A stretch of DNA of 64,000 nt, from assembly GCA_964006375.1 (NCBI GenBank), contig OZ023263.1:139566173-139630172 (forward strand), in the 5' to 3' direction. The position numbers and the translations under genes were made by a program. A model generated the notes under the pieces. That model had not been told where the DNA came from and made no database searches. It was given only the letters and a program-made list of their open reading frames with translations. The stretch's first letter is position 1; every line of letters starts with the position of its first letter. Source of the DNA: Tillus elongatus. Its lineage: Eukaryota; Arthropoda; Insecta; Coleoptera; Cleridae. This document shows positions 23,264 to 32,602 of this stretch, piece after piece.

Positions 23264-24040
23264 ATGCCAAGGAAATATGTGCGCAAGATAAACAGAAACA
23301 TGTACAAGGTCGTACAAAATGCTATGAGATATCTTAGAAAAGCTTATAACATGTGTGAAGTCAGTGGAGAATACTATGTACATAAAAGCTACATTACAGT
23401 CTAGAATAAGAGCTTAAAAAAAGACACTCTAAGAAATACAACACCTCTGACAGTGACGATTCTGGACAAGAAAAGTCTGAACAGGAAGCTAAAGTATCGA
23501 ACAAGTACTCTGTTAAGCAGATTTTTACTTTGAAAAAAGAGAAGGAACTCTCTGTTTATATAACAGTGTCTGCTTTTAACTATGGCATGACCTACAAGCA
23601 AATTCACGAATTTGCTTATGAATTTGCAAAACATCTAAAATGTAAAATACCTACACATTAGGAATAAGACAGCAGATATACATATATATGTCCATTATGG
23701 TTTTTAAATTTATTTTTCTTTAAAGTAAATATTGCTTTATTAACAGGAATACATATATTGCCTTGCGAAAACCTGAAAGTACTAGCCTCATTCGAGCAAC
23801 CGGATTTCACAAAGCCAGGGTAGATGAGCTTTTCGAAAATTATATTTCAGTGAAACAAATATGCAACAAAGAACAAATATTTAATCTTGACAAGACTGGC
23901 ATTATGACCGCAATGATCCAGTGAAGGTAGTTTCCACAAAGAGAAAAAAACAAGTATCGCAAATAGGAACTCAAGAGCGTGGGGAATTGGCTACATTTGT
24001 AGAAATTGTTAATGCGATAGGCATAGTTAATTTGATAAAG
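23264..24040 (+). pseudogene. pogo-like transposase remnant
   Basis: Three separated pieces match pogo/Tigger/CENP-B-type transposases in order. Piece 1 (23264-23404) starts 'MPRKYVRKINR', the usual N-terminus before the Psq helix-turn-helix. Piece 2 (about 23438-23661) has 'FTLKKEKELSVYI' and 'GMTYKQIHEFAYEFA', the CENP-B-type DNA-binding helix-turn-helix. Piece 3 (about 23747-23915) has 'LRKPESTSLIRATGF' and 'IFNLDKTGI', containing the first catalytic Asp of the DDE domain. After a frameshift, 'KVVSTKRKKQVSQI' and 'ERGELATFVEIVNAIG' follow. The second and third acidic residues are absent. Stops and frameshifts make it inactive. Confidence 0.85.
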
Positions 24041-24189
24041 CAAGACTTCTTTTATAAATAATAATTTAAGATAATATATCACATATCATTAACCTATCTA
24101 ATAAAGTTTGATACTATTTTGTTTTTTGATAATGTCTTAATAGTAAATGTAAAATGGATGAATCTACCCCACTTTCCCCTGCAATTAGT

Positions 24190-24380
24190 TTAAGAATATT
24201 TTTTCTTCATATTGTTATAAACCCAGGTTTTTATCATAATTGGAGTCCGATTTTTTAATTCATTAGCAAACGATTTCTTTAAAAGTTGACATTGATGCTC
24301 ACTTGGAACTCTTCTCTTGGAAATGTAATCGGAAAAGTGTACCTTTACAATCTTGATTTCTTCATCTGACCAACGAGTTC
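24190..24380 (-). CDS. Exon E (copy 1): second SANT/Myb-like domain and stop
   Basis: 191 nt from acceptor 'ttctcttgcag' to the stop codon TAA at 24192-24190. It begins 'TRWSDEEIKIVKVHF', has 'RRVPSEHQCQLLKK', and closes 'IKTWVYNNMKKKYS'. The layout repeats exon D, so the two may be tandem SANT/Myb-like units. The terminal inverted repeat of the pogo element starts 14 bp past the stop, so transposon sequence would form the 3' UTR. Confidence 0.8.
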
Positions 24381-27300
24381 CTGCAAGAGAATGTGTAATA
24401 TTATAAGAATGAAAATAAATTGCAGATTAATATTGTCCATACATAAAAACACATAATACCAGCCTTAGAAAATAAAGTATATATATATATTAGAATTAGA
24501 GGTGTGCGAACCCATGTTTTGTTCGAACCGAACTATGAACGAACCCAAGCAAATATGTTGCCTCGAACTTCGAACCTCTGAAATAGTATGTCTAAGGTTC
24601 ACAGTCGAACTTCGAACTTCTTAGAAATTTAAAATCGAACATCGAACTACCCTAAATTCTTCAGTGTTCATATATCATTTCCGTAAATACCAAATTTAGG
24701 AATATTGTAACATACATTATTTGATATGTAAAAGATTCCCATTCTTTTAACAAAAAGGAAGAGTTCGGTAAATTTGCAGGTTGATTGGGTGAAAATGCCT
24801 TCTGGTACTGATCGTTTGGGCTCATGGTAAAATAAATCATGTTGAAACCAATGCTTTCCAACGTCAATCTGCAATTATCCTCATAAATTCTGAAAATTCA
24901 CGTTACCGATCGCTTTCGAACACCGCCATCATAATGTTGTTACTGAAAAAGGTGTTGGGAGGCTAGGATATATAAGAAAAATAATTCTGTTATTGCTAAA
25001 TGGCTCCGTCATGTCTCAATGTGCCCACCAACTGTCAAAAATATGCATGAGTGAAATCTCCTAAAATTATGCCATCCACTCAATGAGACCGATAACGAGT
25101 TTAAAGCGCCGCTACCGAGTTAACGGGGCCGCACCTGAGCCACCTTTAGCAGCATTCAATGCCTGTAAAATTAAATTTCGAAGTATTTTTGAGCAACGAA
25201 CTTCGAACTATTTTGGAGAATTACATATTTCGAACTTCGAACAACTTCAACATCACTAGTGCGAACATATTTTCGAACCGAAGGTTCGGTTCGAGTTCGG
25301 GTTCGGTTCGAAATTTCGAAGCTTCGCACACCTCTAATTAGAATAGAACATAATTAAATATTGTAATAGTAAATGTTTTTCTCCGCTCATGATGGCAGTA
25401 TATAACTGAACTGTTCTGTTATGTAAATCTATACTGAAGCAAACTTAATTGCAGATAGGATGGTCAGATATAATTAATACATGATATCCCAACAAGCACT
25501 TACGCTCTGTTGTGGAATTCCTTTTTTGCTGTTTAGACATCATGTTATACAGGCAGGCTTTAACCTGAGTGCATGTTCTTTTCATGTTGTGTTTTCTTAT
25601 TACTCTTAAACATTCATCAAGTCTTGGGGATGAGGCATTTTCAACGTGAAGTCTGAATTCATCGAGTAAAATTTTTTTTTCCTTGTCAGTCCACGATTTT
25701 CTGCTTCTGGTTGGTATAAATTTATTGGCTAAAAGAAGAGTAAATGATCATGTTTTGTTTAGTTAAATTATGCTAGTTTATATAAACATAAAAATACATC
25801 TTACAGAATTTATTTGAGCGGCGCTCTTCTTCATCAGAAACACTTAAATCTGAAGAGTAACATTTAAGATCCAAATCATTTCTAAATTTGCTAGGGATAC
25901 TGTTTGAATTACAATTTATGTTGGTCAAGCTCATGTCACCTTCGGCTTCGTCTAATGAAAGATGACCTGAAAGAAATAAAAAAACTACGTAAGTTATATC
26001 TTCAAAGAAATCAATACCAATTTTTGTATCAACAAAAGTGAAAACACTAAGTACTACATGAAAAATGTAAATTTTACTTACTAGTATCACTATTTAATTC
26101 CCCATATATGGCTGGCGATGCTTTATCCTTATGTGTTGAAATTATTTTAGTTGTCTGAGCACTTTCCAGAATAGTTGACATTTCCTTAATTTCTCTATCC
26201 ACAAGTGGCATACGATAATGCTCCTTATGTATCTTATCGGCATGTCCCATAAATGTAGCCAAGTCACTTATTCGCTGGTCATCCAATTTAATTTCGGAAG
26301 CATATGTAGCTATTTGTTTTCTTAAAAGAGTGCATCTTAAAGAAGCTGGGTTTTTAGCACCACATTCTACACTGTAAATTCTCATATAATTGCAAGCTCT
26401 CATATATTTGTTTCTACCATCAACTGACTTTAAACCAAAAACATATGGATTCTTCTCAGGTATTCCAATTAAACTTCTTAAATTCAAAACATGTTCTATT
26501 AAATTCTTCAGTGGTGTAGCTATAAGAATGGACACATCGCGACCTTTTTTTCCTCTTATTGGTACTCTAACATAGTGACTGTTCTTGTCAGAAGCTGTTT
26601 CACATGCTTGGAAGTCTTTTATAAACAATCGCTCTGCCTCACCTGGCCTACGCCTGTTAAACACTATGAGTTCGATCAGGACAAGTGACAGTAATTTTTT
26701 GTAAATGCTGTAGTCCACATTTTTTTGACACACTTCTGTGAACTTAATTCTCTCTTTCTTAACATAGGATGCTAATTTTTCAATATCACTTACTTCTGGT
26801 AAGGATATTCTCTTTCTCCTTTTAGTTTCTTTTTGGTTTTCAGCCACTGTTTTATTGATAGTGTCAGTTAGATGGTGACTCATTAAAGCAAAAAAATCTG
26901 CAAGATTTTTCTGGCCTTCGCTGTCTTGCTTTTCGATGAGCATATACTTCAAAATGTTGCCACATTTATTGAGCAACGTTCCCAATGCAGATGCAACGTA
27001 AGGTGTCGCATATTTTTCTGTGTCATTGCTTACACCTGCCTCTTGTTCGATTGCTTTTAAAACTAATCTAAACAATTGTGGTCTGAAGATACTTGCCAGA
27101 TCCGTAACCACATCAGATAATGTTCTCATTTTAATTAAAAGTCGTCCCAGTAAACGTAAATTATTTCGTATTTGAGCCTGATCTTTGATATCTCTGTACT
27201 TTCTGCACCAAGAATTGCCTACTTCGACAGCTAGTTTATCAAATTTTAACACATTGCCTACTTCATCATCTCTCATAACTGGAAAAATATCAGTCTTTAA

Positions 27301-29827
27301 TTTTTCCGATGCTGATTCTAATGTCCTATTTTCTAAACGTCTTCCCAAAATGGAAACAGCCTTAGTGTTTTTCAATAATGGATCACACTTAGCTATATGT
27401 TGTCGCAATGACTTTTTGGAGTAATATCCTTTGCATCTGGGACATATTTGCACATCTGATAGTTTTTTAGGGCTCCTAAATCTTCTAGCCGACAGAAAAG
27501 AACTTCCACAGACGTCATTTGCCTTATTGAAAATAAACTGCCCCTCCTTTCTTAGCATTTCAATCATATGATATCTTTCTTTGGATTCTGCAAATGAAAT
27601 AGTTTTATTCTAAATAATAATAAGTAAAGAGTTTAAATATATAGATAAACCTTGTGACCGCCAAAGGCTATGAGAAAACAATTCTACTTAAACCAAACTA
27701 ACATATATTTATTTAGTCGGGATGTATCCTTATTGATACATCCCTGTTAAATACAAAGAACAAGAATGATGTCTTTAAAAACCAAAATTTTAAAGGTTTT
27801 ACCCAGTGAAGATAAAACTTATTACACAAATTAAGACAAATAATGTTCATTGTTTTAGACTTCTCTTATTATTTTTGACCAACAACTTATCCAATGAAAA
27901 CCAGTCGCCTTTAAGTAGTTTCCAACAAAAATTATTCTGACCTTTAAAATCTCCATATAATACAATATACAGTTTAAATATGATACTTTGTAAATCAATT
28001 AGTGTTGTTAATACATTAACAGGCTTCATAAGTCTGTTATGTGATGGCAAGCTGTTGCCACAGGTACCTACCTAAAGTAAAAACGATTTGATTCAAAACT
28101 ATATTTAAACTATGTCGTTAACAAGATGCACCCACTTCAAAACCTTATCCCAACTTTTTATATGTGCAGCCTCAGTGGTACAGTGGTAAGAACATGTGCC
28201 TGTGAACTCAAGGTCATGGGTTTGACTCTCAGCAGGGGATCATTTAACTTTCTCAGTATATACTGTAAAATTAACATCAACTGAGGTTGTAGCATTATGT
28301 TGAACAAAATGGAATGCAAGATTGCTCCACTCTTCTGAGGAGGCGCAAAGCTGCCGGTCCCGCATACTATGCAATGTGAAGCACGTTAAAGATAGGAACC
28401 CTCCCTGCAGAAAAGCAAAAGATCAGCGAAATTTTCAGCATAGTGAAGTGATACTGCTCCCTGTTGTCAGTGATTGGCAATAGTCGCGGAAATAGGCAGA
28501 GGTTGAAGAAAAAATAATAATACTTTATATATGTGTGGATACATATTTAAGCATTGGTATATCAGACTAAATCAACCAATGTTCACTATAAAGACTGTTC
28601 TAAGGCCCCATTCTATTAAGTACTTGAAAGTAAAAATTTTCGAGGATGATATGTATTACCAAATATGGATGTAAAGACATTTTCTCTGGCTTCACTACTG
28701 TTGGTTTTCCTCTCTGCGTCTGATTTCGCTAGTTGGCAGCATCATCAGGCAGAATGTCAAGCAGCGAAACTGGCTACAGGAAAGAAAACCAACATTTGTG
28801 AAGCCAGAGAGAAAGTATAATATAAAGCTAATAACAAACATATATAGTAGCTAAGTTTTGAAATAAAATCTAAGTGGGTTTAGAGTAAAGTAAAGAAATA
28901 AACATTCATTACTATGATCCAAATATTGTTAGTTTCTGAATTTATAAAATGAGTTGCAATAATTGATAACCAATTACCTACACAATTCACTGCACCTAAC
29001 CTGTAAATCTACTCCTGGTAAACATTCTAAGCAAGTCTGTCTTAATAAGAAACGGCAATCATTTTACTTGCCTTTTAGTATTTAGTAATGTATGTAGATG
29101 ATAATTTAATACTTCTAAATAACAACAATAACAGGTTAAAACCTAATATAATGTACTTTATGTGCACCTAAGTGTAATATGGTCTATGGTTTAATAAAGA
29201 ATCATTAAATTTTCTTACTTTTTGGTAACATCATAAAGTCTTTGACACGTTGCTCTGCAGGATGGATGGATGCATAATGTCTAGCTATGTGCGTTTTTAA
29301 TTTACTACAAAAAATACAAAATTCTTGCTTTGCTGGATATTTTTCCCAAGTAGTTTTTGAAGTAGTCCTAATGTGCGTTGAAACTTCTTCACTGTTATGA
29401 TAATTGGATTCGGCCATATATGAGGAGCCACAAGTGGTTACACTTAAAACGGCATCAGAGTCTGGCTGTTTGACACCATCAGTATTATTTGTAAAATCTA
29501 TTACATCTATGGTATGGTTATTGTTAATTCCCATCCCTGAAGATAATGATAAAAACCTTTCGGCTGCACCAGCAAGTTCCAGTAGGTCGCTATCATTTAA
29601 ATTGGAATTTATAGATTCACAATCACTATTAACTTCTATACTTCCATATACCTCTTCATCTGCTTTTTCTTCAAACGGTTTTCCACAATTTTTTGGAAGT
29701 GGCATATGTAATACAGTATTTTCTAAAATCAAAATTTTCGGTGTTTTTTCAACTCCTTTATCGGGCAAGAATTTGACATAACCATTCTCCAACTGATTTA
29801 TCGTAGTATGAATATATCTTTCCTCAT
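24190..29827 (-). CDS. Multi-exon gene: zinc-finger, tyrosine-recombinase-like, SANT/Myb-like protein (copy 1)
   Basis: I assembled this minus-strand gene from exons 29827-29219, 27587-26082, 25966-25805, 25728-25504 and 24380-24190 (stop 24192-24190). A likely upstream exon is at 32273-32230. All introns have GT donors and AG acceptors. Every resolved junction is phase 1 and the full 2693 nt stays open. Predicted domains in order: a C2H2-like finger; a second CCHC-like finger; an integrase/recombinase-like domain with Arg, HxxR-like, GH and Tyr signatures; and two SANT/Myb-like domains. Related uncharacterised proteins with a 'FMGH...YR[LM]P' block are, from memory, found in other animals; some may derive from tyrosine-recombinase transposons such as Cryptons. 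The function is unknown. The first exon and true start are not established. Exons are identical in copy 2. Confidence 0.85.
24497..25336. mobile_element. Non-autonomous hAT-type element in the last intron
   Basis: 14-bp terminal inverted repeats 'tagaggtgtgcgaa' / 'ttcgcacacctcta' with a perfect 8-bp duplication 'attagaat' at 24489-24496 and 25337-25344. Both ends are rich in repeated 'cgaacttcgaac' motifs. It has no transposase. It lies in the intron between exons D and E. Confidence 0.9.
25504..25728 (-). CDS. Exon D (copy 1): first SANT/Myb-like domain
   Basis: 225 nt, acceptor 'cttcttttag', donor 'gtaagt', phase 1 at both ends. It contains 'RKSWTDKEKKILLDEF' (Trp plus acidic first helix of SANT/Myb-like domains) and ends the domain with 'CTQVKACLYNMM'. 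A DNA- or chromatin-binding role is inferred. The intron after it contains the 840-bp hAT element at 24497-25336. Confidence 0.8.
25805..25966 (-). CDS. Exon C (copy 1): acidic linker
   Basis: 162 nt, acceptor 'tttctttcag', donor 'gtaaga', phase 1 at both ends. It encodes a Ser/Asp/Glu-rich linker ('HLSLDEAEGDMSLTN' and 'SDLSVSDEEERRSNK') with no domain. It joins the recombinase-like part to the first SANT/Myb-like domain. Confidence 0.8.
26082..27587 (-). CDS. Exon B (copy 1): tyrosine-recombinase-like domain
   Basis: 1506 nt, from acceptor 'catttgcag' to donor 'gtaagt', phase 1 at both ends. Counting from the Met at 27567: residues 42-61 are a C-x2-C ... H-x3-C finger ('CPRCKGYYSKKSLRQHIAKC'); 100-300 are helical with a basic 'KRRKR' patch at 249-253; 304-314 'NRRRPGEAERL' fits the first catalytic Arg block; 409-421 'SLRCTLLRKQIAT' is at the place of HxxR, with the His replaced by Cys or Thr; 440-442 'MGH' and Tyr451 in 'HKEHYRMP' fit the second His and the nucleophile. 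The assignment as tyrosine recombinase is inferred from these spaced motifs. Whether it is catalytic is unknown. Confidence 0.85.
27719..27744. other. Perfect 10-bp hairpin
   Basis: 'gggatgtatc', a 6-nt loop and 'gatacatccc' form an exact stem-loop in the intron between exons A and B. No poly-T or other sign of function. Copy at 55823-55848. Confidence 0.6.
28166..28522 (+). repeat. tRNA-derived SINE, plus strand
   Basis: The head has a Pol III A-box-like 'tggtacagtgg' near 28175 and a B-box-like 'gggtttgactc' at 28218-28228. It is followed by a ~270-bp body that is shared, in reverse, with 39592-39930 ('gaggttgt', 'gccggtccc', 'atagtcgcg'). It ends in an A-rich tail 'gaagaaaaaataataata'. 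It lies in the intron between exons A and B. Confidence 0.85.
28660..28830. mobile_element. Palindromic MITE-like element (family P), small copy
   Basis: 'tttctctggcttcac' at the left matches 'gtgaagccagagagaaa' at the right. Inner blocks 'ttggttttc' and 'tttcgct' are also mirrored around a centre 'gcatcatcagg' near 28740. The termini match the element at 35905-36250. Confidence 0.75.
29219..29827 (-). CDS. Exon A (copy 1): acidic N-terminal region and C2H2-like finger
   Basis: The exon runs from acceptor 'atattttag' to donor 'gtaaga', 609 nt, phase 1 at both ends. The middle is acidic and Asn/Ser-rich. The last 40 residues contain 'FCIFCSKLKTHIARHYASIH', a finger of the form C-x2-C ... H-x3-H. 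Just before the donor the protein reads 'MMLPK' and joins exon B as 'LPKKSKERYHMIEMLRKEG'. That matches the 'LP..SKER...L..LR..G' block I recall in this animal family, which supports the splice. An upstream Met at 29867 gives a longer frame but ignores the acceptor. Confidence 0.8.
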
Positions 29828-32229
29828 CTAAAATATTGATAATGCTATTAGATAAATAAATAATCAACAGTCATTTAGCATAATATGTAGGGTTACACTT
29901 TTTTTACTTTCTATTGTGAGCCTTGTTATGTAACTTGTTTTTAATTAATGAATTGATATACTTAAGATAACATTCAAAATATAAGTTGCTATGAAAAATT
30001 ATGGAAACAACTAAAGATAATTTATTAAGCATCTTGTCCACTTTATAAATGTCAGTCGAGTCTTTTGGCTGATCACAAACCTTCTAAAATGTTTTCGACT
30101 AACATTTGATGCAGTCTCAATTTTATGCATCACTTTTATAATTTAAAAAGTGTATACTTTTACTGTCTAATATCCCTGTTACTGATTTAGGTCACATGTG
30201 GATTTTAAAGGTATAAAAAAATACATTATGTTTGAGAAACTAAGAAATAATGTTATTGTACAGGTGTCGCATTTTGGTTGCAAATGCTGGGTATCTCGGT
30301 TATTAGTTAAGATATAACTTTGCGGCTTTCGCAAACCTGAGGTACTTTTGATTGCAAATTATGAAAATTAGGATTTTTTCGTTGTTTGCTAAAATAGACC
30401 CATAATGTTATATATTTTTGAGAAGCTTGTGAAAATACAAATTAATTTCTTGACAAATATACGTCGCATTTAAGAAAACCAAACATTTGTCAATACTTTT
30501 AAAACGGGGGAGATTAATGGAAAAAACTAACTATGGCACTAGATTCTGCATAAAAAGTTATAACAGGCTTCGTTTTTAACGTTTTGTCAAGTTGTCAGAC
30601 AACTGAAATATAAAGGGTACCTGAAAATGCAATATTTTCAATAGCGCCCTGTAGCTTGGAAACTAAGAGGGCTTTGTTTGCAGCATCTTTCATTTCACAA
30701 AAAAAAAGTAGTTCAAGTTCACACAAACAGCAAGCTACTATTACTAATAACCAAGACAGCCAGCAATTTCAACCAAAATGGTCACCTATGCAGTCCATTA
30801 GATTCAACATTACTTTCACATGATTGCTTTAAGGACAATGAGGATATGATTCCCAAATATGAACTAATCAAGTTTCACCAATTGTCATAGTAGACCTCAG
30901 TCAAGGTGACTAGGAGAGTAATCAGAATACAAAAGATGTTACATTAAAAAAGTAATAAACACATTTCCTGCATAATTCTGAATACAACCAAATGTAATCT
31001 TGTTGAGACAAAAAAATTCTGGACACAGCAAGTCCATTATGGTAGTGAATTTTCATAGATTGTTCTATAATATCAAATGTCATTTATTTAATGAAATATA
31101 TTTTGATTTTGAAACCATGTATGATGTTTTATGAAAATAACTTTTGTGTTAAAACATATAACAATTTTCCGAAAATAAACAAAATTTTACCCAAATAACT
31201 GGTTTAGTTTTCCATAAAATTCAATTTTATAATCTATATTTAAAATTGAAATAAAATAAAGGCTGTTTGATTTGAAGAAAACTTACTTACGGCAGTTTGA
31301 TTATTTTGTTTTCACTATTTGAGAGCACCCTCTATACATGACTGAATATAAAACCTGAAACTCACCCCGGACGTGGGTTTTAGGTTCTCATTTAAGGAAA
31401 TTTCTTCAAAATTCAAGTCATGATCTCCACCTTAGTGAATCTTTTCTATGAACATTCACTAATAGTGCTTATTTCCTAGTTTGATAGGAAATTTGCTGTA
31501 ACAGCCATACATCAAATTCTATGTGTTTTCAATTGAGAAATGCGGCATCTTTGTGATATTTATTTTATAAAACATGATTGTGACTCTAAACGCACCTTTT
31601 TTTTAAATTAAAGATAAATTTGTATTTTGAAAAAATGTGTAAAATTATTATTGCCTCATTGATTATTTAATTTAATGTTATCAGTAAGTTTACTCTCAAT
31701 TATCTGCAACATAACATATTAATAAACACCAAGGCTCTCATAAAACAAAAACCAAAAGGCTGCAGTGTTTACTAGAAGTATTTACTTGCAGAACTGCTTT
31801 TCTTGCAACATCCAGTTTTCTGTGTAACTATTTTTTAAGTGAGAATGATGTACCGAAAATGAATGATGGAATAAATTACATCACAGCAGCCTATGCAGCT
31901 CTTATATGCAAATAACTAAGAACAACATATCCAATCCTTACAGGTTTTTCTTACAACATACAATTTACTGTGTTACTATGTTTGAAATGAGAACTCGGAC
32001 AATACATGGGTTTGTGAAATTTGAGGCAGATACTGTTAAAGATACATATAACGTAATATTATACAAGACTGATCGTTTGTTGAGAAACTAAACATTATTT
32101 TTATTTTTACATTACTTAAATACTTACCACTTTGCATAAATACGCTGCATCTATAATAACACCCATGATATGGGCCCCATTTTCGTTTCTTTCCCTTTAT
32201 TTTAGAGCTTAGACAAAAACTTAACTTAC
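29828..32229. other. Probable intron and flanking non-coding DNA
   Basis: No strong coding signal on either strand. It holds two copies of 'gtgtcgcattt' (30265 and, in copy 2, after a 5-bp insertion at 58571) and a half-copy of a terminal-inverted-repeat element at 31010-31215. If exon 32230-32273 is real, this is the intron before exon A. Confidence 0.4.
31010..31215 (+). repeat. Half-copy of the 18813-19139 terminal-inverted-repeat family
   Basis: It starts 'ttctggacacagcaagtcc' and 'atggtagtgaattttcat', as in the left arm of the element at 18813, and shares the 'ttccgaaaataaac' core. No right arm is seen. Confidence 0.65.
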
Positions 32230-32273
32230 CATCTTCGGGAAAATAAATCCCAGAATACATAACTACTCGTAAC
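32230..32273 (-). CDS. Likely upstream exon of the recombinase-like gene (copy 1)
   Basis: 44 nt between acceptor 'tttgtttttag' and donor 'gtaagt'. It encodes 'LRVVMYSGIYFPED' plus one base. Its donor phase (1) fits the acceptor phase of exon A, giving 'FPEDDEERYIHTT'. Its acceptor is phase 2, so at least one more exon should lie further 5' (to the right). Confidence 0.5.
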
Positions 32274-32323
32274 CTAAAAACAAAGGGAAGATTTAGACAC
32301 ATATATTATACAGTGTAATTAGA

Positions 32324-32602
32324 TTATGAAAATATTACCCTTTTGTCATCCCAGTAGCTACATGTAAACAAAATACTACTAAATAAAATAAAAATGCAAA
32401 ACATTAATTTTTTGAGTACTAGAGTACAGACGGTACTTGCGAGGGTTGAATCATTTCCTCTGATTCGATCTATCCGATGAAACATCTTAGGCAAACATTG
32501 TAACAAATAAGTATGAAACTTCTTATGATAAGACTGACAAATTATTACTGCGACTTTAATACTATTTAGTAGGTAAATTACTTTTTGCGGTGCATTTTCC
32601 AT
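32324..32602 (-). CDS. Possible first-exon ORF, unrecognised
   Basis: An ORF starting 'MENAPQKVIYLLNS' on the same strand and just 5' of the likely exon at 32230-32273. No donor of the required phase 2 with a good consensus is visible, so a link to the recombinase-like gene is unproven. Repeated unchanged at 60433-60711. Confidence 0.25.
   Translation of the reverse strand: MENAPQKVIYLLNSIKVAVIICQSYHKKFHTYLLQCLPKMFHRIDRIRGNDSTLASTVCTLVLKKLMFCIFILFSSILFTCSYWDDKRVIFS

Larger units (their letters stand above)
21683..24176 (+). mobile_element. Decayed pogo-like DNA transposon
   Basis: Perfect 18-bp terminal inverted repeats, 'gaaagtggggtagattca' at 21683-21700 and its reverse complement at 24159-24176, bound the element. 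Inside on the plus strand are remnants of a pogo/Tigger-type transposase (see 23264-24040). Additional internal copies of the terminal motif ('ggggtagaatctacc', 'tgaatctacccc') lie at 23190-23240. A separate hAT-type element is nested at 21890-22894. Without it the pogo element is about 1.48 kb, short for an autonomous member. No clear TA target duplication is visible. Confidence 0.8.

Noticed and set aside
23401..23634. Minus-strand ORF 'MFCKFISKFVNL...' as a gene (also 51506-51739)
   Set aside because: It is the shadow of the plus-strand pogo transposase segment, which has recognisable motifs.
25773..26090. 105-codon minus-strand ORF as a separate gene
   Set aside because: Its first third is intron sequence; only the part after the acceptor at 25966 is exon C of the recombinase-like gene.
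28166..28240. A functional tRNA gene
   Set aside because: The A and B boxes are there, but the sequence continues into a SINE body that is shared with 39592-39930, and I could not fold a full cloverleaf by eye.
29404..29781. Plus-strand 125-codon ORF (also 57508-57885)
   Set aside because: It is the antisense shadow of exon A, which has fitting splice sites and a finger motif.
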